NCBI GenBank assembly: GCA_019244945.1
Contig: JAFASD010000160.1
Coordinates: forward strand, 1 to 22,585
Reading direction: 5' to 3'
Length of the DNA stretch: 22,585 nucleotides
Source: Acidobacteriaceae bacterium
Lineage (GTDB): Bacteria > Acidobacteriota > Terriglobia > Bryobacterales > Bryobacteraceae
Numbering within the stretch: position 1 is the stretch's first letter; the number at the start of each line of letters is the position of its first letter. The notes beneath the pieces are model-generated. The model had not been told where the DNA came from and ran no database searches. It saw nothing but the letters and a program-made list of their open reading frames with translations. Made by a program: the position numbers and the translations under genes. Below, in pieces: positions 8,206 through 16,617 of the stretch.

Positions 8206-9069
8206 TTACCTCGGCAACCAGAACGGTTCTGATGCTGGGATAAACTCAATCGGCACTTCGCTGATGAAGCTCTTCAACCAACTGGCGCATTCTTCCATGC
8301 CGGCTTGCTCGGACGGGATGTGGCCGATGATGATCAGCGCTTTCCGCTTGTGTTCCGTCACCGCGTCCGAAACGTATTCCACTGTCTCCCATTCCGGTGT
8401 TTCTCCGATCAACAGCGCTTCGACGTCGTTCCGCTCCAACATCTGAATCTGTCTCGCCGAACCAGCCGCTCCTGGGAGAAAGGCTACTTGCGTCAATTTC
8501 AATTGCGGATCCCCAACCACGCGCAACGCGCGAATACTGAGCTTTTTCTTGATGCTTTCGGCCAGGCTGCTCAGTGTTGTGGGCGCAATCACGAATAGAT
8601 GTTCATTGTCGTGGCTCTGAAAGTCCTCCCAGTCGAGCGCATGAGTCATGCCGAGAAGGATGCCGTCCGGTTTTCGCGCGTGCCAATGATCATGAAAACG
8701 CCAGATTACGAGGCCGTGTTCCCGAATGAAGGTCTGCTTCGCTCGAAGAACGGCGTCTTCTTGCTTCTCAAGATCAGCCGTATTGTCAAGGTGATTGTAA
8801 AAGGTGGGCTCGTGCGTGATGACGAAGTTTTTCCCCGATGCGGCGGCTCGCTCGAGAACATCCTGTGTGGCCATCATCGTGACAGCAATTCCCGACACAG
8901 GCGTATCCGCGTTTCCGGCCTTGATGGTATCGACGGTTGGGGTGGTCCAGGGGACCCCGACATTTTTTTGAATGCGCTCGATTACCTGACGAGCCGTCAA
9001 TGGATTTTCTTGCGCGAATCCCGCGATGCTCCAGGATACGCTCACTGCCAGAACGGCTAGTCTTCTCAC
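8206..9069 (-). CDS. Exported Nif3-like dinuclear metal-centre protein
   Basis: A 287-aa member of the NIF3/YbgI family (dinuclear metal proteins of uncertain enzymatic role, usually cytosolic). Family landmarks are FVITHEPTFYNH (first metal-ligand region, normally THHP), WRFHDHWHARKPDG (the equivalent of the HTxxD region) and IGHIPSEQAGM near the end, giving the H-x3-E ligand pair. Residues 1-19 (MRRLAVLAVSVSWSIAGFAQ) form a clear Sec signal peptide, so it should act outside the cytoplasm. The frame is open to 9153. The GTG at 9069 is chosen because it starts the signal peptide exactly, has AGGGG nine bases upstream, and overlaps the preceding gene's stop as GTGA, typical of translational coupling. 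It is the last gene of the four-gene cytochrome/propeller operon. Confidence 0.88.
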   Translation of the reverse strand: MRRLAVLAVSVSWSIAGFAQENPLTARQVIERIQKNVGVPWTTPTVDTIKAGNADTPVSGIAVTMMATQDVLERAAASGKNFVITHEPTFYNHLDNTADLEKQEDAVLRAKQTFIREHGLVIWRFHDHWHARKPDGILLGMTHALDWEDFQSHDNEHLFVIAPTTLSSLAESIKKKLSIRALRVVGDPQLKLTQVAFLPGAAGSARQIQMLERNDVEALLIGETPEWETVEYVSDAVTEHKRKALIIIGHIPSEQAGMEECASWLKSFISEVPIEFIPASEPFWLPR

Positions 9070-10739
9070 TTCACGATGCCCCTGGATTCGTCGATGTCCA
9101 AAAACTGATTCGCGGCAATGTTCTTGAACTGCTGCCGTGCGCCGCTGGGCCACTCGACCGAAACAGAAGAGGCGCCCCGATCTCCCCCCAAGCCGAACGT
9201 AAGAGCCAGGTCGCTCTGTGAGCAGTAACTCGATCCGCTATGAACCGTGCGCCATTGTCTGCCCAAAGAGCTTTCGATGCGGACCACTGCACCCAGCGCG
9301 CTTCGATTCGATCGGGTTCCATTTAGCCGAATGGTTAGCCAGTTGTTACGGTTGCCGCCTTCATTGGTGTAGAGCACGGCTGGCCCATCGTTCGTGCTGA
9401 TCAACAGATCCAAGTCGCCATCGTGATCGAAATCTGCGTACGCAGCGCCCCGCGCGACAATCGGACGTTGAAAATCGGGGCCTACTTCATTGCTCACATT
9501 CTCGAAACGTCCTTTGCCTTCGTTTCGAAAGAGAAGCGGAGGCTCGCGATACTGCACTTTCGGCTGAATGCGGTTTATGTCAGGCTCGATATGCCCGTTC
9601 GCCGCGAAGATGTCGTCGTAGCCGTCCAGATCGTAATCAAAAAAGAAAACCCCGAAACTCAAACTGAGAAGACTCGCGTGACCGACGGTGGATGAGGGCG
9701 CTTCGTCCACGAAAAATCCCTTGCCTTCGTTGTGATACAGACCGAGCATCTGATTGGCAAAATTGCCGACTAGAAGGTGGGGCCGATTGGAATGGTCGTA
9801 ATCGGCTGCATCCACGCCCATCGCTCCCCGAGCAACTCCGTCTTCGCCGTATGCAACTCCTGCCTGCATTCCTTCTTCTGTGAACGTTCCATTACCGTTG
9901 TTTCGGTAGAGCTTACTAGGCTGAGTGTCATTCGATACAAAAATGTCTGGCCACCCATCGCCGTTATAGTCGAATACTACGACACCGAGCGACTTGCTGG
10001 TAGTGTCTCCCAGTCCGGCTTTCTGCGTAACATCCTCAAATTTTCCATTGCCGAGATTGTGATAGAGCTTCGAAGACGTCCCTTTATAGGACTCCGGCGT
10101 GCAATAGGACTTGCTTGCCCCGTCCAAGGAACACCACAAATCCTTCTGGGGGCTCCAGCTAACATAATTCGCTACGAAAAGATCGGCCTTGCCGTCGCGG
10201 TCGTAATCGAGCCATGCGGCGCTGGTGCCGAAGTTCGCGTTGTGAATGCCGCTTTCAGCCGTTACATCGCGGAAGTGGCCATGCCCTTCGTTATGAAATA
10301 GATGATCTCCGTCCAACGCGGTGATGTAGATATCGGGTAGGCCGTCGTTATCGTAGTCAGCTACGGCCACTCCCATCCCGTACATCTCTACATCCAGTCC
10401 ACTTACCCGAGTGATGTCGGTGAAAGTGCCATTGTGGTTGTTGTGATAGAGCGCGGGCAGGTACCGCTGCCCGTGTGGAACGAAATCTTTGCCGTTGATC
10501 AGAAGAATGTCTGGCCAGCCGTCGCCATCTAAGTCGACGAACGCACATCCCGCACCCAGGGTTTCGGGCAGATACTTTTTGCCCGTGGCGCCGCTGTGGT
10601 GATTGAAGTGAATGCCCGCTTTTTTCGTGCAATCCACAAAACGAACAACGCTTTCCGGCGCCGTTGAAGCAAGTCCGAGCAAACAGAAGGCCGCGCTCAC
10701 AAGAGAACAGGCGCCAATCAGAACAGAAGGTTTTTTCAT
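9066..10739 (-). CDS. CRTAC1-type FG-GAP/ASPIC-UnbV exported beta-propeller protein
   Basis: A 557-aa secreted protein with an N-terminal signal peptide (about residues 1-27). Seven integrin-like FG-GAP/VCBS repeats follow, marked by calcium-loop sequences: DLDGDGWPD, DYDNDGLPD, DYDRDGKAD, DYNGDGWPD, a degenerate DYDHSNRPH, DYDLDGYDD and DFDHDGDLD. Seven repeats fit one closed seven-bladed propeller. The last ~90 residues are an ASPIC/UnbV domain (NWLTIRLNG...GAVVRIES...VEWPSG). Members of this family are widespread in Acidobacteriota and Planctomycetes but have no assigned biochemical role; binding or scaffolding outside the cell is the usual guess. The ATG lies one base after the cytochrome gene's TAG stop and has no own ribosome binding site, so translation probably depends on re-initiation. 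Confidence 0.93.
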   Translation of the reverse strand: MKKPSVLIGACSLVSAAFCLLGLASTAPESVVRFVDCTKKAGIHFNHHSGATGKKYLPETLGAGCAFVDLDGDGWPDILLINGKDFVPHGQRYLPALYHNNHNGTFTDITRVSGLDVEMYGMGVAVADYDNDGLPDIYITALDGDHLFHNEGHGHFRDVTAESGIHNANFGTSAAWLDYDRDGKADLFVANYVSWSPQKDLWCSLDGASKSYCTPESYKGTSSKLYHNLGNGKFEDVTQKAGLGDTTSKSLGVVVFDYNGDGWPDIFVSNDTQPSKLYRNNGNGTFTEEGMQAGVAYGEDGVARGAMGVDAADYDHSNRPHLLVGNFANQMLGLYHNEGKGFFVDEAPSSTVGHASLLSLSFGVFFFDYDLDGYDDIFAANGHIEPDINRIQPKVQYREPPLLFRNEGKGRFENVSNEVGPDFQRPIVARGAAYADFDHDGDLDLLISTNDGPAVLYTNEGGNRNNWLTIRLNGTRSNRSALGAVVRIESSLGRQWRTVHSGSSYCSQSDLALTFGLGGDRGASSVSVEWPSGARQQFKNIAANQFLDIDESRGIVK

Positions 10740-10740
10740 A

Positions 10741-13473
10741 CTAAGGTAGCGGCGCGGATTCGTGATCGTGAATCAATTGCCGCTCGTTGTTATCTTCAGG
10801 GCTCACCATCCGGCGTTGCGCAGTAATCGTCTGGGAAGCTTCATCGGCCTTGAAACGGCGGAACAGGATCTCTTCCCGATTCGCGCTTGAAACATTCCCG
10901 AGCCCGCGATAGCACAACATGGCCGTGTAGTGCATCTGCACATCCTCGGGATCTATCTCGCAGACGCGCTGCAGATACTCGATTGCTTGCGCGTATTGCC
11001 GCTTCAGAAAGAGGATTCGCGCGATTTGATTCAGTACGACGCGATCGCGCGGATACTGAGATTCCACGCGCTGTAACGACTTCAGAGCAGCGTCATAATT
11101 GCCGTCTGCTTTCTCGATCAGTGCTCGGAAGAAGTAAATTCGCCCGAGCGAGGGATTCAGCGAGAGCGCATGTTCAATGAATGGCTTCGCGGCATCCGTT
11201 TCACCCTCCTGAATCAACGCCCTCGCCACATTCAACCACGCATCGGCGTATTTGGGATCAGCGTCTGTCGCCTTTCGAAACGCAAACTCCGCGCCTTTCA
11301 AATCGCCCTGAAGCAGCAGCCCGATACCCCAGTCATTCCAACGCTCTCGTGTCGCGGGCTTTGTTACTGCGGTCCATTGAGTCGCACCACTCGAGATGGG
11401 AATCGAAACCTCAGATTTGGCAAGAGTGACGATTGGAATATCAGGAACGCGCCCTTTGATCTCGCCCGAGACATCCGCAGGAACGTTCTTGGCATCGAAA
11501 CTATATTCGAGTCCGTTGTGATCGCTCGCCAAAAGCAAAGAGGGCTGACCCGCTTTGGGTTGTCCAGCGTAGGAAAAATTGGTGTAGTACCAGGAGAACT
11601 TGCGATAGTTCAGCTTGGCCGTGAAGTGGATCTGTCCTTTGGCGCCAGTCGGCACCTTCACCAGATAATGAACAACGTCGTCCGCGCCGGGCGGGATTAG
11701 CCGTACATAAAGAACGCTGCGCGCTTGCCAGGCATTGCGCTTATTGATTGGGTTACCCGCGCCGTCGAGTTGGTACGAGCGATAGAAGTGCGCACCCGGT
11801 TCGACGGGACCCTTGCCGTCATCCTCCACTTTCCCGCTCCAGAAAATAATCTTTCCGTTGTCATCCTGAGCTTGCAGTTCGAGCCACACATCGAAGGCAT
11901 CTACAGTGCCGCCCGGAAAGAAATGACCTATGGTGCGAGTTCGGACGACTGCATCGACGCGCACGAGCTCTCCGGGTTGCAGCGTTACTCCAGACGCATT
12001 GATGGGTGCAGCAACGGCTCCCACGTCCTTAATGACCGCTGTGCCTGTTTGTTCCGCTTCTTCGCCGACTGCGAATGCCGTATTCGCTTGGGGAACTCCC
12101 GCTCCTCGGCGAACCATCTCGGTATCTGATTTCTGCCGCGCGACGGGAGCTACTGCAAAAATATCCACCGTGATGAACCCCGATTTCAGGAATTTCTCGG
12201 TTAAATCGAGCTGCACCTGATCCTGATTTGCGAACGGTACCGCGGTATTCGCGCCCGGAAAACTGTGCGAATGGACTTTCCCGTTGATGTTTCCTGGATC
12301 GTGTGAGTTCACGAGCGGCATGTGGCAATCCGCGCAGTTACTGGATTTCTTTGGATAGTAGAAAGATCGCGCCCCCTGCCCGGATACGCCGCTCGCTTGC
12401 CAATTATCGTATTCGTTGAATCCTCGAAACCAGCGATATTGATTCACTGGAACATCAAGGTGCACCTTGTGGCATGTAGAGCAAAATTCCGACGTGCTCT
12501 CGCGCATAAACGGCTTCATGAAGGTACGCCGATGAGCCTCCGGCGCCGCATAAGTCACGAACCGTTCCAAGTTCCGAATAACCGGATTCGAGCTGCTTGC
12601 AATCTCATGAAGCGGCGGATACGACATCTCGAAACCGCCGTTTCCGACACTGCCGCTCACATGAACGATCGAGTGGCAAGACATGCAGCTCAAGCCCGCT
12701 CGCGCTTCAGGCGTGTCGACTTGCTCCTTGATGGGGCGATCAAACCGTCCATTGAAAAATACGGCGTGGTCGTGGCAGCCCGCGCACCACTTGCTTGGCT
12801 TAGTGCCGACTACCGATTGCATGTATTCAATGGATTTCCGGTAGAACTGATTGTTGAACGAAGCGAAATGATGTGCCGACCTTTTCCACTGTTCATAAAT
12901 GTCCCGGTGACACTCGCCGCATTTCTGAGATTCCATGAAGAAAGCCGATGGAACCAGATGCCCGTCGGACGTATTCGCTGCGGAAGGAAAGAAATCGCTC
13001 TTCGGTCCGGCGCCTTCCTGATCCATCGAAAGTGGAACGATTCGTGAATTGATGATGTGGTCCTGGTGGTGATGGGCGAACCAGCGATAATACATTCCCG
13101 CCGCCAACACCAACAAGGTAGCCCCCGCGAAAACCTTTGCCAACCTGAAGTTCTGCCTTCTCGCAAGAACCACCGCGACAGCCATAAGCGAAATTGCAAT
13201 GTGGATGATGGAAACAACTTTGTGATCCCGAGTATTCCCGATAATCGCGAGCACAACGCCCGAAGCTGCAGCAATAACAACCCAAATCTGGCGCGGCTCG
13301 GCACGGGAAAGAAGCAGTGCAACAACCCCAACCGCCGCTCCTAGCCCGACATGAAGCAGTAGGTTGGCCACATTGAAAGCTGTCGCCGCCGGAAACGCCC
13401 ACAAAAGAGCGCTGTTGATCAGAAGGATGGCGATCGAGATTGCATACAGAGTGGGGAGACGCTGACGCCACAT
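10741..13473 (-). CDS. Membrane-anchored pentaheme cytochrome c with C-terminal TPR domain
   Basis: A 910-aa protein combining three parts. Residues 1-130 hold about five hydrophobic segments, an integral membrane anchor. Residues 180-410 carry five c-type heme motifs: CGECH (185), CAGCH (230), CMSCH (263), CSTCH (331) and CADCH (380). The spacing and several extra histidines suggest a cytochrome c554-like multiheme domain with bis-His ligation. A beta-rich middle part (about 410-680) precedes four or so TPR units (about 690-860, for example GDLKGAEFAFRKATDADP). The heme part must be on the periplasmic side because heme attachment occurs there. ATG 13473 has GGAG eight bases upstream, overlapping the previous gene's stop. 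Electron donor and acceptor are unknown. It is the second gene of the operon. Confidence 0.93.
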   Translation of the reverse strand: MWRQRLPTLYAISIAILLINSALLWAFPAATAFNVANLLLHVGLGAAVGVVALLLSRAEPRQIWVVIAAASGVVLAIIGNTRDHKVVSIIHIAISLMAVAVVLARRQNFRLAKVFAGATLLVLAAGMYYRWFAHHHQDHIINSRIVPLSMDQEGAGPKSDFFPSAANTSDGHLVPSAFFMESQKCGECHRDIYEQWKRSAHHFASFNNQFYRKSIEYMQSVVGTKPSKWCAGCHDHAVFFNGRFDRPIKEQVDTPEARAGLSCMSCHSIVHVSGSVGNGGFEMSYPPLHEIASSSNPVIRNLERFVTYAAPEAHRRTFMKPFMRESTSEFCSTCHKVHLDVPVNQYRWFRGFNEYDNWQASGVSGQGARSFYYPKKSSNCADCHMPLVNSHDPGNINGKVHSHSFPGANTAVPFANQDQVQLDLTEKFLKSGFITVDIFAVAPVARQKSDTEMVRRGAGVPQANTAFAVGEEAEQTGTAVIKDVGAVAAPINASGVTLQPGELVRVDAVVRTRTIGHFFPGGTVDAFDVWLELQAQDDNGKIIFWSGKVEDDGKGPVEPGAHFYRSYQLDGAGNPINKRNAWQARSVLYVRLIPPGADDVVHYLVKVPTGAKGQIHFTAKLNYRKFSWYYTNFSYAGQPKAGQPSLLLASDHNGLEYSFDAKNVPADVSGEIKGRVPDIPIVTLAKSEVSIPISSGATQWTAVTKPATRERWNDWGIGLLLQGDLKGAEFAFRKATDADPKYADAWLNVARALIQEGETDAAKPFIEHALSLNPSLGRIYFFRALIEKADGNYDAALKSLQRVESQYPRDRVVLNQIARILFLKRQYAQAIEYLQRVCEIDPEDVQMHYTAMLCYRGLGNVSSANREEILFRRFKADEASQTITAQRRMVSPEDNNERQLIHDHESAPLP

Positions 13474-13478
13474 ACTAT

Positions 13479-16400
13479 TTACTCCGATTGCCTTGACGAT
13501 GCGAGAGGCCGGATCAGGCGCAAGGCCGGCCGCGTGAGGTAATCGCGGACGTATGCTGCGTGCTCGGCGTCGTTCGGGAAGTGCTCGTCCTTTTTATAGG
13601 GATACGCGCTCATCGCATGGAACGGCAGCGGAGTGACGCTCTCACTAAACGCCGTGTTTGCGTCGGCATCTTTCGCCCAACCATCCACCAGCAACAGGAA
13701 ATCTCTCGACCATCCTTGCGGCAATTGCGGCAGCTGTGAGCCTGGAAACTCTAACTTCAACTCATCGCCGGAACCCATAATCACCAAGCGGTCGTCGACT
13801 TGATTCACAAGACTTCTTACGTCGCCGTAGCGGGTATACAGACCGGGCGTCGGGTTCCAGTTTGAGACCGGCAGAACTTGGTCGTACAAAAACTGTTCCG
13901 GTTGCTGGCGTGTTGGGTCGATCACCGCCCGCGAGAAGCCTCGGAAATGCAGATCCGCGGAATCGGCGCTAATACGCGTAAGCCGAACCTGCGGCGCGCG
14001 TGAATCCTCAATCAAAAAGATTTCGTCCCAGTAAACACAAAGATTGGTCACAATCCGCACCTGGCGTGAGCTTGATAGGAATTTCCCCGCGAGGTCAACC
14101 ACGATAGTCTTTGGCTTGCCGGACGGAATGCCCATGTCTTGGACCACCGTCTGCCACTTGCCGGCGCCGTCCTTTACCTGCAAATAGGGAAAGATCAACC
14201 CGCCTTTGCCGTCCTGAGATGCGCCCAAAAATGTGCTTCCATCCGCCCAGTCCACCCAGCCATTCAGCACCAGAGCCGCGCGGTTATCCTGTCCGGCTTT
14301 ACCGAAATCCAAATCCAGGGTGTGAAGCGCGGCAACGCCCGCGGTGTTGTGGGCGAAACCGTCGGGGTACATGTGATCTTGACGAGCAACGCGGGAAGTG
14401 ACATCCCGCCGTCCGTCTTCCGTCGCGCGAATGGGATGAAATTTCTTCGTCGTGCCGAACAGACGAAATTCGGGGTAAGGCGGCGATTTGAACTTCTCGT
14501 TTGTGTAAACGTCGATGTTTGACGGATGATCGACAGCGATCAGTTGAACCTCATCGAGATACGAGACTTCGTGAAGCTCTTCTGTAATGTGGATTCGATA
14601 GTTCCCGTCTTCGAGCTTTAACGCGGAACCGGGAATCTGGATGTATTCGTTGTGATCGACGGGGAAGTAATTCCCGTCGCCCGAACTTGCTCCCAATGGC
14701 GCAACTCCCAGCACGTCCGTGATGAATTGGAATTTCTGGCCGTTCCAGGCGAAGATCATGGGACAAGATCCGGAAAGGCGCTGCGCTTCCGCAATCGTCA
14801 AAGCTTGTCCGCTCTTCTGGTGCGTTTCGTTCTGAATCAATCCATTCGGCCAAGTGATGCGTATTGTGTCCGCGTCCGATCGGCCGTCTATCGCAAACGC
14901 AATGGGCACCCCTTCGTAAACGCGTTTCTCGTAGAACGCTCCCGATTTCATTTCAACCGTCGCGCCCACAGCCGCCTTGATGTTCTTGATGCCTTGAATC
15001 CGGACGTTGACCCAACGCTGTTGGGGCGAAACATTCGAGTAAAGATGCACCGAACCATCCGGCAGAATGCGAGCGTAGTCTTCACGATTGTCGTTATTGA
15101 AATCCGCGCGAACAGGCGATGGCGCAACTTTCGATTCGCTGGCGGAGATCAGTTTGCCCGAATCATTTCGTAACGCGCTGAGTTGCGGCGTGTAACTGAC
15201 AACGTCGAGCAGACCGTCGTGATTGAAATCTTGGGCATCGAGCGAGGAAGCGCCTGCTTTAAGATCAGGAATGTCTTCGGCTTCGAAAACCCCGTTTAGC
15301 TTGTCGCGATACAGAACTCCCGGACGGTCTTGGTAAGACACAACTATGTCGCGCGCCGCAGTATCCCCGCGAATTGCGAAGACGACCGCATCGAGAGCGT
15401 TGCCCTTCACGAATGGGAACGATGAGGTTCGATCTTCAAACTTTCCATTGCCGTCGTTGCGCATGAGCACAGGAGCCGGTCCGAAGAGCAGCAGATCGAG
15501 ATCGTAGTCGTGATCGTAATCGAGCCACAGAGCCTTCGTCGCCCCCGCGGTATTGGGTAGATCCGCGAATTTCCTGAACGTACCGTGATTGTTATGAAAC
15601 AGCGTTGCGCCGTTTCCAGTGAGTACGCAAAGGTCAGGCAAGCCGTCATTGTCAAAGTCTCCAGCGGCGATATCACGAACGTCATGAAGGCCCTCCAGCC
15701 CGGAGTTTTTGACCAGTTCCGTTCCCCGTTTCAACAACGCGATGCGATCACGTGACCAGACCAAAAGATTGGCATGACCGCTGCCTTGAGAATCAATCAC
15801 CTCTATACCGGATGAGGCTGGATCCCACCCGCTGCTGACCACGTGATCGTCATAACGGGCCGTTTCACTTTCCGCGGAAGGCCGCGGTTCAGGCGGATCA
15901 TACAGCTCGGCATAGAAGCACCATTCCATGTCTTCCGGAACGGCTGCGCCTTCATTGCGCGCCTTCGCCTCTTCAAAAGCCTTCCGTTCGCGAGCCGCAG
16001 CGTCTCTATCGCCTGCCCGCTGATACAGCGTGAAGAGCTGAAAATGTGGTCCCGCGAGATTAGGGTTCAGCTTCTCCGCCTCCAGAAACTCCGGAAGCGC
16101 CGCGGCAGTTTCTCCTTTGGCTCGCAGAACCGCGGCGAGGTTGTAATGCGCGATTGGCTCTTCTGGGGTCAGGCGGATCATCCCTCGGAGTTGTTCTATC
16201 GCTTTGTCGTAGTCCCCGGCGCGTTTGTAAGCAATCCCTAAGTTGAACCAGGTATGTGGGATGGAAGGGTCCTGCTTTTGCGCTGCCATCAGCTCATTCA
16301 TTCCGGCGTCCGTCTGGCCGGCGCGCAGCAGAGCGAGCCCATAATTGATCTTTTCCCTCACCGAATTCGGAGCAAGCTGAAGCGCTGCCCGCAGTTCATC

Positions 16401-16550
16401 CACCGCCTGCGCATGGGTGTCCGGATTCTCGTAAAACGCTTTACCGAGATTACGGTGCTCCCAAAGGCGGTTCTCTGATTGCGGCACATCCGCCGCAATC
16501 ATAAAGAATGCGCACACGAGGGCTATGGATGCGAGAAACCTGCTTCCCAT
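13479..16550 (-). CDS. Exported TPR + FG-GAP propeller + ASPIC/UnbV protein with large unassigned C-terminal module
   Basis: A 1023-aa protein, first in the four-gene operon. A signal peptide (1-20) is followed by about five TPR units (31-200). An FG-GAP-like propeller (about 235-505) has loops DFDNDGLPD, DYDHDYDLD, DFNHDGLLD and DFNNDNRED. An ASPIC/UnbV domain follows (about 512-590, GAAV-like IKAAVGATVEMKSG and ITWPNG). The final ~430 residues (596-1023) match no family I recognise; they are rich in aromatic residues and include LLLVDGWAKDADANTAFS and a PLPFHAMSAYPY segment. No enzymatic motif is evident, and a binding or scaffolding role on the outer face of the cytoplasmic membrane is inferred. 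The ATG start gives a clean signal peptide but has no clear ribosome binding site. Only 5 bp separate its stop from the cytochrome gene. Confidence 0.9.
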   Translation of the reverse strand: MGSRFLASIALVCAFFMIAADVPQSENRLWEHRNLGKAFYENPDTHAQAVDELRAALQLAPNSVREKINYGLALLRAGQTDAGMNELMAAQKQDPSIPHTWFNLGIAYKRAGDYDKAIEQLRGMIRLTPEEPIAHYNLAAVLRAKGETAAALPEFLEAEKLNPNLAGPHFQLFTLYQRAGDRDAAARERKAFEEAKARNEGAAVPEDMEWCFYAELYDPPEPRPSAESETARYDDHVVSSGWDPASSGIEVIDSQGSGHANLLVWSRDRIALLKRGTELVKNSGLEGLHDVRDIAAGDFDNDGLPDLCVLTGNGATLFHNNHGTFRKFADLPNTAGATKALWLDYDHDYDLDLLLFGPAPVLMRNDGNGKFEDRTSSFPFVKGNALDAVVFAIRGDTAARDIVVSYQDRPGVLYRDKLNGVFEAEDIPDLKAGASSLDAQDFNHDGLLDVVSYTPQLSALRNDSGKLISASESKVAPSPVRADFNNDNREDYARILPDGSVHLYSNVSPQQRWVNVRIQGIKNIKAAVGATVEMKSGAFYEKRVYEGVPIAFAIDGRSDADTIRITWPNGLIQNETHQKSGQALTIAEAQRLSGSCPMIFAWNGQKFQFITDVLGVAPLGASSGDGNYFPVDHNEYIQIPGSALKLEDGNYRIHITEELHEVSYLDEVQLIAVDHPSNIDVYTNEKFKSPPYPEFRLFGTTKKFHPIRATEDGRRDVTSRVARQDHMYPDGFAHNTAGVAALHTLDLDFGKAGQDNRAALVLNGWVDWADGSTFLGASQDGKGGLIFPYLQVKDGAGKWQTVVQDMGIPSGKPKTIVVDLAGKFLSSSRQVRIVTNLCVYWDEIFLIEDSRAPQVRLTRISADSADLHFRGFSRAVIDPTRQQPEQFLYDQVLPVSNWNPTPGLYTRYGDVRSLVNQVDDRLVIMGSGDELKLEFPGSQLPQLPQGWSRDFLLLVDGWAKDADANTAFSESVTPLPFHAMSAYPYKKDEHFPNDAEHAAYVRDYLTRPALRLIRPLASSRQSE

Positions 16551-16617
16551 CAGGAGCCGAATCAGACCATTTTAGTAAACGAATGTTCCACAGCACATCC
16601 ACTGTTAGATTGATATC
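16551..16617. promoter_or_regulatory. 67-bp divergent promoter region for the cytochrome operon and the amidase gene
   Basis: The four-gene minus-strand operon and the amidase both start from this short gap, so both promoters must lie here or inside the coding starts. On the minus strand a TAAAAT (16576-16571) is a fair -10 candidate but lacks a convincing -35; on the plus strand no good hexamer pair was found. Short shared space suggests possible co-regulation. Confidence 0.35.

Noticed and set aside
9070..9153. Longer N-terminus for the Nif3-like protein (start at 9153)
   Set aside because: The extra 28 residues are Arg/His-rich shadow of the upstream gene and would bury the signal peptide; the GTG at 9069 has a good ribosome binding site.
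9066..10739. Repeated short DNA segments suggestive of tandem repeats
   Set aside because: They are the codons of the DxDxDG calcium loops of the FG-GAP repeats, spaced by whole protein blades, not a DNA-level repeat array or CRISPR.
11170..11700. 176-codon plus-strand frame opposite the TPR part of the cytochrome
   Set aside because: Shadow of the coding strand; composition and lack of motifs give no support.
12322..13047. 241-codon plus-strand open frame opposite the pentaheme cytochrome
   Set aside because: It is fully antisense to a gene with five heme motifs in the right frame, shows no domain, and is Arg-rich in the manner of shadow frames.
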